Positions 13,655-25,357 of a DNA stretch of 64,000 nucleotides are shown here, piece after piece (positions within the stretch are counted from its first letter, which is position 1; every line of letters begins with the position of its first letter). Origin of the DNA: Rhynchosporium graminicola. Its lineage: Eukaryota; Ascomycota; Leotiomycetes; Helotiales; Ploettnerulaceae. Location: positions 534,577 to 598,576 of the forward strand of contig FJUW01000016.1 in NCBI GenBank assembly GCA_900074885.1, given 5' to 3'. A program made the position numbers and the translations under genes. The notes under the pieces are model-generated. The model had not been told where the DNA came from. It ran no database searches and saw only the letters and a list, made by a program, of their open reading frames with translations.

Positions 13655-14120
13655 CTAGATGATCCGTTTCTCCAGCTACGTGCCCAGTCAGTTAGATGGC
13701 CTTTGAACTGCAAGGAATACGTACCCTCCAAGGGTTGTTCAACTCGAAACCTGCAGGTGCCGCTGCCTTGTCTGTTTGCCCTCTCAAGAATCCGGTCAAT
13801 CTACGATCGCGATCCATCACTATCTGTCGTCAATACCAAACAAAAGGCCCCGGATAGCTGGGAAGGTTACTTTGCTGGAAATCTATTAGCATTCGGCGTG
13901 TGGAAAGACTGGGGATAACTCACCTTATCCCATTGATCCACCGAATGCCTTGCTCTCTTTCCACCATTCTGCATATGCCTGATCTTCGATAGTCCAGCTC
14001 CGGTGACGCCGAACATCTACACTGCTCAGTATACAATTCCTTGTTCCATCGGAAAGTGCTGATGGCACCTACACCAATCATGATCGCATAGGGGAGGAGC
14101 GCTTCGAAGGGGACACCCAT
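13655..14120 (-). CDS. NADH:ubiquinone oxidoreductase MWFE/NDUFA1-like subunit
   Basis: This four-exon gene is read from 14120 leftwards: 14073-14120, 13924-14016, 13725-13823 and 13655-13675, giving 86 residues. The exon sizes of 48, 93, 99 and 21 nt are all multiples of three, and each border has GT/AG (GTAGGT, GTGAGT and GTACGT donors). The N-terminus MGVPFEALLPYAIMIG is a single membrane anchor. It is followed by MFGVTGAGLSKIRHMQNG, the HSVDQWD block, MDRDRRLTGFLRGQT and the C-terminal ELNNPWRLEKRII. This order and length match the fungal MWFE/NDUFA1 family (NIMM in Yarrowia), a small one-span subunit of the complex I membrane arm in the inner mitochondrial membrane. No reading frame longer than 66 codons is open, so the gene is easily missed. 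The 3-nt-multiple exons make the exact exon count worth confirming by cDNA. Confidence 0.85.
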
Positions 14121-14742
14121 TATGAAGATTGTATATTGGACCTACACTATTGGTTAGCACTGAGCTCTCTTTTGAACACTCGCAGATATCATACCCAATT
14201 GGTTGCGTTGCAGAGCGCAATTGAAACGCCTTGCCGATCAAGAACTAACGTTGAAAGCGCTCCCAACCATCGCGAAATATTAGTCAGCATCTCAAGCATC
14301 CAGACTTCATACCTACTAATAGCGACGAAACAAGGCGACATCAACTTCACAAACAGATTTCAGCGTATTTCAAACTGAAATAACGCGTCAGGAAGCTACA
14401 GGTTATCTATTTTATCGTGTCGCTAATTATTTTGCTCGCGTTGTGGCTACAATTTTCGATTTCCCACCAATTTTCCATAGGCACCCAGCCTTCCACCACC
14501 TCCCAATTCCCAAGCTGATCAACACTTGACCGGGTTAACTGCAGAAAGTAGTGATTCGATCATTTGTACCTCGAACACCATAGATCCCGTTAGATCCACC
14601 ACTCGAGCTGCCTTCTCCACTGCCCATCGTCATTGGCGCATCGGGATCGACCCTTTGACGAGGCCTCGACTCCTGACAACGAGATTACGATAGCTCACGA
14701 ACACTACAATCACATATACGAATGTTGAGAGATTGATCAACC
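14121..14742. promoter_or_regulatory. Shared divergent promoter region, NDUFA1-like / Sas3-like
   Basis: The 622 bp between two divergent start codons must contain both promoters and 5' UTRs. I see no long open frame and no clear TATA box. The part just before the acetyltransferase start is C-rich and includes short pyrimidine tracts. Confidence 0.5.
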
Positions 14743-17700
14743 ATGGCGGCAGCGGCCCTCATAGAGCAGGAGCTCCAGCATAGCATGGCGAATTCAGATG
14801 AGGATGCTGAGTTCGAGGAAGATGATGAGCTTGCGGTCGATGTGATGGCAGACGCAGATGCTTTCGCAGCAAACAATCAGCTGCACATCGGAATGCTGGA
14901 GCAAATAGGGAGTACTGGAGCTGAAGAAGATAATGCGACAGGAACTGATGAACTTTCTGATGAGGACGCCGAGGGAGAAGAGGATGACGATGTGGCAGAA
15001 TCGGCTGTACCCGACAACGAAGATAGTGACGAGGAAGAAGATGAAGATGCCGAGGGGGTGGGTGCGGTCAAGATCCAGCCTCGACGCTTGGCTGACGACG
15101 ACGACGAAGATGTTGTCACAGGATCTGAGAATGAAGACGATGTGAGCGTTGCGAGCGGTGCAAGTGATGCGGACGAGGATGAATCAAAGGACTCATCAGA
15201 AGCCGGAATTGAAGAACGATGGGAGCCTGCTGCCGAAGGAGAAGAAGAAGAAGAAATTGCAAATCCAAATCGCTGCATGTGAGTCGTCCTATGTACAGAT
15301 GATGAAGACGAAATCTAACACTTACGCTAGATTTTGTCAATTAGACGAGGAGAGCGATCCGAGTGAAGAATTTGAGCTATACTTAGCATGTGGAGTTTGT
15401 GGCGACAACGGTTTGTTTTGATCAAATATATCATTAACAAGGTTGACGAGGCTGTAGCACATCGGCAATGCGCACGTGGCGCCGGAGCACTCAAAATGGA
15501 AGATGGTGAGTAAATATTGACGCGACCAGAGTCTTAAAAGAAAGTTTAATACCTGACCTCGTATTAGAAACATGGTACTGCCCAGATTGCGTGACGAACA
15601 ACCTTGTACCAGGGTCCGCTCTGGAAGAAGAACTCGAGGAAATACTAGACCCGGCAGCACGCAGGATCTCGAGGGATCGAATTGCCGGGGACCTCCTTCC
15701 GCCTCAACGTGCTGCAAAGCCCGATTCGCATTCTGTGTTCAATCAGCTCATTGCGCCCGACGACCCAATGGATGGGTCGCGACTTTTGCGCAAAAGAAAA
15801 ACTTCTTCAGATGTTGATCCGGTGGAAGAAACACCGAGAAGGCGAACTCGCGACAGAGATGCGAGCTCTATTCAATCTCAAGCCCTTTCAGCGAATGCGA
15901 CAGCAGGAGTGACCGCTGAAGTGATGGATCTCGATGTGGTTGCTGACAAAGCTATTATATTGACGAACGGCACAAATGGGAAGACTGAAACTGCTATTAA
16001 ACCACGACCCTCGAGATCACTCCGTCCCAAGTCCTCAAATGCTCCTGCTGCAATTCTCGAGAAGCTACCGAAGAGTATCAAAGTAATGTTCCGAGTCGAC
16101 CCAGTAGAATTAGCACATATGCTCTCGCTACCTCCTAAGCCGAAGAAGAAAAGGAGCGGTGGCTCGCGATCTGCAGTTACAGTCTCCCAATTTGTTCCCT
16201 CAAGCTACTCCCAGCCCTTTTACTCACTCCATGATAAGGAAATCGATGAGCTAAAGTCTAAACCATATGGTGGCATTCTCAAGGAACAGGAAGCGGATAC
16301 CTCAGTAACCCTCCCAAAACCAGAACACCGACGACAGTTTGACGAGGCTCGCCAAAAAGCCGAAGAGGAATGGAAGGCTCGTGTTCAGACAGCGGCTGAG
16401 GCAGCTGCGAGATCAGGCATTAAAAAGTCACGCAAGGTTTCCGGACCAGCAAGTCAGATAGAATACATCGAATTTGGGCAGTATCAGATCGACATTTGGT
16501 ACGCTGCTCCATATCCAGAAGAATATAGTCGGAACAAGGCATTGTTCATTTGCGAATTCTGCCTAAAATACATGGAGTCCGATATTGTTGCTTGGAGACA
16601 CAAGACGAAGTGCCCCTGGAAGCATCCTCCTGGTGACGAAATCTACAGAGATGGCAAGGTCATGATTTTTGAGGTGGATGGTCGCAAGAATCCCCTGTAT
16701 TGCCAAAATCTCTGTCTGCTCGCCAAATTATTCCTAGGATCGAAAACTCTATACTACGATGTCGAGCCTTTCTTATTCTACGTCATGACAGAATACGATG
16801 AATTGGGGTGTCATTTTGTTGGTTATTTCTCCAAGGAGAAGAGACCTAGCAGCCAGAACAACGTTTCTTGTATTCTTGTCCTACCCATACACCAGCGGAA
16901 GGGCTATGGACATTTGTTAATGGACTTCTCATACCTGCTAACACGAGTTGAGAAAAAGACTGGATCACCAGAAAAACCACTCTCAGACATGGGGCTCGTG
17001 TCGTATCGAAATTACTGGCGACTAGTACTCTGTTACTATTTCAAGGACTATAAGCCTCGTGACAAGATACCAAGCATACGGACAATTTCACATGAATTGG
17101 GCTTGACTCCGGACGATATGATATCAGCACTAGATGCTATGGGAGCCTTGATCCGAGATCCCGTGACTGGAACCTACGCTTTGAAGCTGAAGACTGATTA
17201 TTATCGTGAGGTTATTCGGCAGCACGAGGCGAAGGGCTATGCCAAGCTCAACTACAAGGGACTGGTGTGGACTCCCTACATAATGGGTCGGGGAAATGCG
17301 ACTGCTTTGGACCATGGTCCACCCTTAAATACAATGGCACCCCGTGACGACGAAGATGAAGATGAAGTCGATGATGGCATCTCGGCAGCTAAACTATCCA
17401 ACACGAGCAAATGGAATTGCGAGTCTTTCACCCATGGGGATGCTGATGCCGTCACTGAGTCTCTTGGAAAGTTAACAACAGAATCCGGTGAACTTATTAG
17501 ATTGGGAGATCTCGATACAAATGGCGAGGGGGCACAATCAAGACCGAAGCTCAATGGAAATCCGAAGCAGGTATCATACTACGAAGCTTCAGCTGCCATT
17601 CCTCCAACTCGATTCGAGGTTTTCCCTCCCGTTCCTGGTGTCCGTATTCGCAATACTCCTCGCCCATCTGGTTCTCGATCGACACCAGCTCGAAACAGAT

Positions 17701-18293
17701 CAGGGCTGTCTTCTTCATCAAGACCTAAAGCGAGATCGCGTCCTTCCGGCGGTTCTTCCCGACGTTCTACAGCAGCCCGACCCCGAAGTAGCACATCCCG
17801 GAGGAAAAGTGGAGGCACGGGTAGAGGTCCCGGACGTTATCCGAAGGGTACTTCCAAAGCTGACTTTGATGGTGCAGACAGCGGCCCTGGTCTACCTCCG
17901 AAACTCCTCAAGCAAAGGAGCAGACTGGGCAATGAGGTGCTGCTTGGAGATGAGGATCTAGAAGAGGATGGTAATGAAGAAGGTGTCGAGAGCGGAGACA
18001 ATGAGGGTTTGGAGGAAGAAGTAGAAGATTCAATCGCTCTTGAAACCCCCGCGATGAAGAAGAGGCGCGATGCCAGTCGAGTCAAAGGATTAGGGAAGCC
18101 TATAGAAGGGCTAGGGAAGCCAACAGGCATCCTCGACCCTAGAGGAAGAGGAAGGGGCCTAGGGAAGCCTATCCTGCCAGGTAAAGGCAAAGGCAAAGGC
18201 AAGCTGCCTCTCGAGGACCGCGATGAAATCATGGAAGATGCTCCAGCTATTTCGTCAGAGATGGACGTGGATGCCGAGGGCGAGGATGAGTGA
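14743..18293 (+). CDS. MYST-family histone acetyltransferase with PHD finger (Sas3-like)
   Basis: The exons are 14743-15278, 15331-15410, 15458-15505 and 15568-18293, encoding 1129 residues with consistent phases. After a long acidic Asp/Glu tract, a complete C4HC3 PHD finger is assembled across all four exons at residues ~178-229 (CIFC, CGVC, HRQC, CPDC). The MYST domain starts near residue 517. It contains a C2HC zinc finger (CEFC ... H ... C, ~548-570), the catalytic Cys in SCILVLP (~655), the acetyl-CoA loop QRKGYG (~664) and the catalytic Glu in SPEKPLSD (~689). The basic, Arg/Ser/Pro-rich tail ends in acidic and Gly-rich repeats. In yeast, Sas3 is the catalytic subunit of NuA3 and acetylates histone H3 K14/K23; a PHD fused to MYST is the usual filamentous-fungal Sas3 form. 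Esa1 is excluded by the PHD finger and the absence of a chromodomain. Confidence 0.93.
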
Positions 18294-20349
18294 AAATAAC
18301 TTACTAATTGTACTACTAAAATTAGCCGACCAGGGCGTTTGAGGGTTTGGGGGACTTGCTCAAGAAATCTCAAAGCAAAGTCTATGGTATTTGGCGCTGC
18401 AGGACATTAATGGACCAGTCCAGGAACATTTGGTTGATAGGAGTATGTACAATTACAGGTCGCTGGTTTCAATGGGCCGTTCGATGATACCACTAGAACA
18501 ATGCATATTTCATCTGTTCTTTTTGCTCCGAAGATGCCCGTCACGCATGTCATATCGGCTGGAGTTCGTAGAAGCCACGATAGCCACGCTTTAAGGACGC
18601 GTTCGGATTGCAGTCGGGCTCCTGTGACAGCCCTTGTTTTGCTTGAACAGATGGCAAAGGGGCAAGACTGGGATGCGTGCGCCATAAGTTCAGGCACAAG
18701 TCGAAACAAGCTGCAAGCAGGCGAGCAGCTAACTTTGCTCAGGGACATCTCCACTTTGGAGGGTTGTTAATGCCGCTGGTTCGATAACCCTGCAGGCGTC
18801 TGCATTCTCGAAGCTCGCGAGTACGTGCATGATCCGGAATGGAACTTAGAAATTTCGAAGGACTGCCTATATGGGTTTCCTTGGGAGCTTCAAGCCTTCT
18901 CCCGTTCAACGTGGTGTTCTTGGAGAGGAAGGGTTAGCTCCACAAAACACAAACTCGTTCGAATGAACCAAGTGGATGAAAACTAGGCGAATTGATCTCG
19001 GCAGGGATATAAATCTGCCCAAGCCGTGTCGATTACAGCCGCAAGCTTACGAAGTGCATGAAGCACTGTCACATCAACTTGGCTTCCACGACCTGTATGC
19101 TGGTGGCCACTATGGTCTTCCACGGTTACTAATTGATGCATCATTTCTCCATCTCTCATTTACTCCGTCTCTACTACGTACCATCTGCCCCTATTCTTAT
19201 CATATCGTCCTGGGCTGTTCTTGTCTGTGTTAGTGAGGTAAGACGGGACGAAAATTAACCGCAGCTCTTGGTCAAGCCCTGTCCATAATCTAACGTAATA
19301 TTGAATTCAAGTCAACAAGGGTGGTGACGTATGTTTATCGAGCTTTACGATTGATATCGTTTTGTTCTATGTTCTGAAAAGTCTCTACCTCTCCGCGAAT
19401 ATCTGCTTCAAAGGTATGTTTGACAAACTGTGGGTAACATGATGTTGACGAGCACACTTTATTACCTCTTATTTCCTATGCAGGTCCTGACAACTGATAC
19501 TGCCCGTTACAATGGCTACTCCTAAATTCCTGGTCACTTGCAATTCATCTGCGTACTGTACTGGATCGAGTGCGGCGAGAACTGCCTGCGGTACTCGTAC
19601 TTCGCTTGATGGGACGCGACAAAAGATCAGCAAAAGTCAATTGATTGTGAGATCTCCACTTATAAAGCCTATTCTTGCCATTTTTAAGCTTAACAACGGG
19701 CCCTCCCATCTTTGCAGGGGGCCTAATTGTATTGACCTCGGACCGGCTTGCCCTATCAGGCATTCCCCACTCGTTTAAAACCTGTCAAAGCGAGGTTGGA
19801 AACAACAGTCCACCTGCCACCCCATCGTCAAGTTTCACGCTCGTTCGTCCTGATCTGATGATTCAATAGATCTTCATCATCTCGGAGGACTTGGCAGAGG
19901 GTCAAACGATACGCTGTCGCGCGAATTCTTACACAACCTGTGACTGGCTCGCTACCCCTTCTCCGTAGCTGCTCGTACTCAGTTGTGGATATCATATTGT
20001 GTGCAGAAGCCTTCCCTAGCCAATACGGTCTGCTTTTTCCATGAGCTGATTGATCTGATCATGGCAAACAGCATAATTCCTCCCTTGTAGATTACTTCTG
20101 ACTGTTTCAGTCAGTGAACACGACGCCGAAATGGCATGTCTTGGCATACAATCGTCCATAGTCCAGCCATTTCGTGCAGTTTATAAGTCTTCGCACTTTC
20201 TATCGAAAGATATTCTGCTCTGTCACTTTATTCTTCATTCAATAACTACTGTATATTCTTTGCTTCACGGATCCGGGCGATTCTTTACTTTTAACTCTAA
20301 GCCACTCTTTCAAAAGCTTCGTGCAGGACACTTTTTATAAACTTTCAAC
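18294..20349. other. Intergenic stretch, Sas3-like 3' side and promoter of the Egh16-like gene
   Basis: No supported gene. The longest frames (18407-18754 minus, 115 codons; 18976-19233 plus) have no recognisable motif. The last ~250 bp before 20350 include TTTATAAG near 20180 and TTTATAAAC near 20334 as possible TATA-like elements for the downstream secreted-protein gene. Confidence 0.4.
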
Positions 20350-21726
20350 ATGATTTCCTCCATCTTCTACGCAACGGCTCTCCTGTCCTTGGCCAATGCT
20401 CATGGTGTTATCCTTGGTGCTCAAGGTGAAGCTGGATCCCCAGCAAGTGTAGGATTCCAAGGTTAGTTTCGACTAATTCCCGTTTGCTTTCTTTGTTTAT
20501 CCTAACACTTCCTCAGTTAACGATGCTATCGCCCGAAACTGTACAAGCATTAGTCCATGCCAGCAAGATACTACAATCATCCGAGATGCCGAGATCAAAG
20601 CCAATGTCGTCAACGAGTGCGGACGAACCGAATTGACTGGCAATATCGATATTGGAGAGAACACCGAGAATGCTCTCGCAGCCAACCAAGTGACTTCCGT
20701 CAAGGCCGGCACTCAGATGACAGTGACAATCCATCAAGTAAACGCGGACGGTGCAGGGCCATATGTTTGTGATTTGGAGGAAACTGGAAACACCGGAGTC
20801 TTCACGCAGAACCTCACCGTTACCGACAACGTTCCCGGTGCCAATGGATTCTCCCAAGCAAAGACCCAGGACTTCAATATCACTGTTACCATGCCGGATA
20901 ACATGAATTGCATTGGAGGTATGAACCGCCGTCTATACCTTGAACCTTCGGTGACTCCTGTGCTAATATGTATTTCCTAGGATCCAACGGCAAAATCTGC
21001 ACTGTTCGCTGCCGAAACAATGCCCAAGCCGGACCTTTCGGAGGCTGCTTCGCCGTTCAACAAACTGATGGAAAGGCCAACGCCAACACACCCGAGAACA
21101 GTAGGTGATTCCCGAAAGTCTCCATTTTTGGAATTTTCTGAGTCATGGGCGAACCTGTTTCCACAAGTGTTTTGCGTAGATAAAACTTGAATGGAGATCA
21201 GTTGAATATTTTGCTTTCTTGAGCTATATGGGGTTATCTGACTTGTAGTTGTGATTATCAGATGCTGACTTGATATTTAGTCGCAACAGCAGCCACACTC
21301 CCAGCTGTGCTTGATCAAGTAAAGCAGGACCAGCAGGATCTCGATGCGGCTGTCAAGGCCAATCAAGTCTCCGGTCAAGGTGCAGCAGCTTTCAAGGCTT
21401 CAGGAGGTAAGTATAACACGATTTTCCATAGGATTTTGCAGGACTAACGCACCCTAGCCGAGCCCGCAATCGTTAGCAAGCCCGTAGAGCCGCAGACTCT
21501 CTCTAGAGAAAACATCAACGGACCATCTGCTACTGGAGCCGCAGGATCAGCCACGACTTCATCCACCGCCGCAAAGGCCACAAAAGCAACTGGTGGTAAT
21601 GGGAATGGGAATGCCAACGCTGGTAACGGAAATAGACAAGGCAACGGTCGTGGAAATGCAAACGGAAATGGAAATGGAAACGGACGAAACAACAACAATA
21701 ACAACAACAACAACAAGCGAGCCTAG
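20350..21726 (+). CDS. Secreted Egh16/Gas1-like protein
   Basis: The five exons are 20350-20461, 20517-20918, 20981-21100, 21281-21406 and 21458-21726, giving 342 residues. All four introns join in phase 1. The N-terminus MISSIFYATALLSLANA is a signal peptide, followed by HGVILGAQGEAG, the mature start typical of this family. The Cys-containing blocks NCTSISPCQQD, VVNECGRTELTGN and CTVRCRNNAQAGPFGGC fit the Egh16-like family. That family includes barley powdery mildew Egh16 and Magnaporthe Gas1/Gas2/Mas3, which are extracellular or cell-surface proteins expressed in appressoria; Gas1/Gas2 contribute to penetration. The C-terminal ~60 residues are an Asn/Gly-rich low-complexity tail ending in a run of nine Asn and KRA. 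I infer a secreted or wall-associated role here; pathogenicity cannot be read from the sequence. Confidence 0.88.
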
Positions 21727-22834
21727 AACTGTCCGTTGGATTACTGGTACAGGATAGGTCACATGTAGTCTGATAAAGGAGAGATGTTTAGTTAACGATC
21801 TGGAGGGATCACGATAAGATTCTTGTATCAATATTAAAATTTGAATGGCGTAGCCACCATTCCAAACATGTGCCCTTGTGCCTAAGCTGTGATCACACCC
21901 AGCGAAATGGTTATCTGAAAATAAACAGACCGAATGCATTGCTTGCGACGACTTGGAAAGCAAGTCCTGGCGTCACCCATCGAAGCCAGACCAAAATAGC
22001 AACAGGACTTCTCCATACATGCAAGGATCTCGCACAATTGTCCCCCTCCGATCATGGATCTACAGCCTCCACCTATCCTCAAACACGTCGCCAAGATATC
22101 GTCTCGTTTCAACTCAAAACAAGCGGCACTTCTGCGCTTCGGACTTCTACTTTTGTCCGGAGCTCGATGCGGATCGGCTTTGAGTATAGGTTCAGGTTCA
22201 ATGCGGAAGTTGAGGCACGTCGATATGAGGGAGAGACATTTTGAAGTACGCAGCCTTGCGAGTAAATTGATGTCTAGAGCTGGCTTTATCTTTTTTTGGA
22301 GAATGAATGGGTGTTGTGCAGTGTGCAGAGCAGGGTGTGGAAGGTGGCTTACCATCCCTGGATTGCCATTAAGGGGTGCAGAATGGGAAGGAGGTATCAC
22401 TTATCTCTCTCATTTAGTGCAAGGTTACAGATTTGTCTATCGGGTGATCGTATGTGCTTTCCCTGACAGGCATTCATGAGATTGCGATTTGGGCTCTTCA
22501 GGAAGTAGTATTTGATGGCAGTTACTGTTTTTTTTTTTCAACGCAGGACCTTAGCCTGGCTCGCTTACAGTAGTAGGTAAGTGAGAGCCATCTTCTCTCC
22601 TCAGTCTTCTGCTGAGTAAGAGGATAGGTGGATGCCTACCTAATTATCCACCTTCGCTTGATTTGCTCTTTGTGATTTGATACATTGAACCATTTGAAAA
22701 TGAGTAAAGTACTCCCCACACGCCTGACAATATATTGTGGTCGAGTCCACTAATTGGCGGACAGCTCACCATATATATGTTCCCCCTCCTTCGTCCTACT
22801 ATACAGTCCATCATACACAAAAGTCTCACGGACC
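21727..22834. other. Convergent intergenic stretch
   Basis: This lies between the 3' ends of two convergent genes. Overlapping antisense frames (21882-22400 minus, 22054-22479 plus) have no recognisable features and no splice partners. I treat it as 3' UTRs and spacer. Confidence 0.45.
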
Positions 22835-24513
22835 TCAACTTTGACGGGTTTTGACTCCCAATATATCCTCCCACTCCTCCCTCATGCCTTCTATCTTTGC
22901 CCAGGTTTGAGCACATATAGCCTCAAACTCCTCCCTCTTCTCCTTCGTCAAAGCAACCGCGTCTTTCTTCCTGCCTATCCTTTTCTGTATCTCTACAGTA
23001 TCTTCAACCTCCCCATTCCATCCCCATCCAGGGACTTCTGTCTTCATCACTCGCTCCTCTCCGCTCGAGTTGGTTGCCGATCCCCATTTAGCCTTCTTCA
23101 ACCCATTCCCTTCTTCAGCATTGAGCTCATCGGCATCAGTGAGGGCAACCCAAACGGCAGACACAGATGCCTTGTATGGCGTGATAGGATGCCAAGGACT
23201 TCCCAGCCATCGTACGAAGTAGAATACCCATGTATAAATCACGACAAGAAAGCCGGGGAGTGGCAGGATGTCGGATGCGAAAATACCTGGATGGGTCAAG
23301 TATATTTCAGGTCGTAATGAGGTTTCTTCTCCCTTCGCCTCCGTCGATTCTTTGTCAGCCGATGAGTTTTTCGGGTAGTCAAAGAACGATGCGGATGCTC
23401 GTTGTGCGGAGGGTAATCTGGAGGTCAAAGCAAGAAGGTCTATAACTCGTTTTGAGCTCTCGTAAGGATGTTCAGATTCCAGGCCTTGGAAATCATCGAG
23501 TGAGAATTTGGTATCATCTGCTTCGATACTGCTTACCCAGATCACCTTGCCACATGTCTTTGCACCAGGCGATGTAGGCCGGGAGAGCAGGGGCATCAGT
23601 TCGTGAGCAAGGATGTGGTGGCCGAATACATTCGAGCAAAAATGCTGTCCCAGTGGAGGTTCATTTGGCTTCTCTTGGTTCTCGAGTAAAGGTTGACTTT
23701 CTTCCGTAGACGGAGGAGGGGTTTTGACGAGGAGACCAATATCCGACTTTTTGTACTCAGGCCAAGTAACAGCCTGTATCGTATCGAACAAAACTGTCTT
23801 GACAGCCAGTGGCCAGTCCAGACCTACCCATCCACCGATACCAGCACTCAAAATGATAGCGTCCAACTTCGGTATCCTCAATCCACTCAAGCCCCAGCCC
23901 CAAGATCTCTGTGATCCGATGGAGCCCGGCTTCTGGCTGAGGGCCCACCTATCCTGTTGGACCTCTTCACTATAACTCGCCGTCCCGGGCGATCCGTGTG
24001 GGAGTTTCGTGCCATCGATAGTAACCGCATCAGGACTTCCCACAGTTCCATTGACCAGCCTGTCGGCCAGCGCATATACACTCCGTAGGTCGCATAAATC
24101 CACCTCTACACCTAGGAAGTGGACTCTCTGCACCATGTCCTCCCATCTGTACTCAACGCCTTGTTCTTTGGCCCTTTTCCGTTGCGTCTTTGCAAAAGGG
24201 GAACTTTCGACGTGCACTCTCAGGTGTGCTCGTAGACGGGAAATGGTGAACCGTGTCTTCATAGGTGATCGCGTGCATAGGATGAGAATCAAATGCTTCT
24301 TTGGGGTCGTTAAGGGGGATGTAAAGAATTCGTCAATGAGTCGGCACGCAATTGCATATCCCAGGCCACTTGAACAAATATCAGCTACAGCTTTCGAGCA
24401 ATGGTATCCGAGGATATCTGGTCCAGCTCAGGGAAGTCGGTTTCTTACGTATTTGCACCAGTGATCATAGCAAATAACTGGCCATCGCTCGTCTCCCACG
24501 GCGGAAGTCCCAT
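22835..24513 (-). CDS. erg27: 3-ketosteroid reductase Erg27 (sterol C-4 demethylation)
   Basis: There are two exons, 24449-24513 and 22835-24368, with an 80-bp intron, giving 532 residues. The start MGLPPWETSDGQLFAMITG leads into the Rossmann motif TGANTGLG (residues 18-25), which the intron splits. The catalytic short-chain dehydrogenase motif YESSK is at residues 324-328. The region around ILSAGIGGW replaces the classical NNAG. A hydrophobic segment after the catalytic domain (LPGFLVVIYTWVFYFVRW) is a likely membrane anchor. Erg27 reduces the 3-keto group after C-4 demethylation in ergosterol synthesis at the ER, in complex with Erg25, Erg26 and Erg28. It is the target of hydroxyanilide fungicides such as fenhexamid in Botrytis, where resistance changes at residue 412 map to this C-terminal membrane segment. 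The long insertions between motifs are normal for filamentous fungi. Confidence 0.95.
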
Positions 24514-25357
24514 CTTGCTGGCGATATATGGCCTCGGAGGTAGATTGAGTGATTGATTGTGATAGAGCGTTGTGGTCGGTGAATACTGAGGGGCATTGTT
24601 TACTTTACTAGGGAACCTCCTCGAGCTCCTGTCGCCCGGGCTTTCTTCGGGAGTTTATTGTATCAGTATAGCGCGGTCTTGCTGGACCCTTGACTTGGCA
24701 ATCGATATCAAACATCAAACATGTAAGTCACAAATAGATCCTCATGGCAATGGTATAGCAATATTACCAGACTTTGTATCTTGAGTAATTCAAGTCGGCA
24801 CTTCTCCTCTGTGTTTTGAGCTTCGGCCATCCATATCTGATATTGACAGCTTAGTACTATTATCAAGCGCTCGTTGTAACTCCGAATATCTCTGGTGCTG
24901 AAGTCATTCTCCCAGAAAATTTAAGAAATTTCAAGCTTCTCCCATCAGATATATTTTTCTCACGCGCCTGACACCTGCAACAAGCCGTTTTCGAAGTCTC
25001 GATTCTGGTGATGCCAAGACATCGGTATAATTATTGACCTTCCGTAATTTTTTTTCGACACAGCCATCACCTCCGGATTGCTACAACACGGTAAGCAACC
25101 CCTCACTTAGCCAGGCGGGTGTTACACGTCGACTTAGAAATGAATTGCGTTGTATAGTGCCGAACCCATTATTTTTTGAGCCTCTAAGCAAAGCTTACTG
25201 AGAATAGTTACTAACATAAGGCTTATTAGTAGTTCTATGTTTCATAAACCAAAGCAAGATTGCTTGTACTTCACTGCAAGTAGCACGGTATTTCGTACGA
25301 AGCGTCGACGCCTCTCAAAAGCACACAAAAACTTTCATCACAGAGTTCATATCTATC
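24514..25357. other. Intergenic stretch, erg27 promoter side
   Basis: This holds the promoter and 5' UTR of erg27 and the 3' UTR of the MFS transporter, both on the minus strand. No open frame worth calling is present, and I see no specific motif I would defend. Confidence 0.45.

Noticed and set aside
14877..15278. 133-codon Ser-rich frame on the minus strand
   Set aside because: It is the antisense shadow of the acidic Asp/Glu tract of the acetyltransferase gene.
18775..18795. GGTTCGATAACC resembling a tRNA T-loop
   Set aside because: It is a short palindrome with no upstream A box or anticodon arm at the right distance.
24960..25120. Possible 5' exon or small gene between erg27 and the MFS gene
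   Set aside because: Short frames only, with no start/splice combination that gives a recognisable product.
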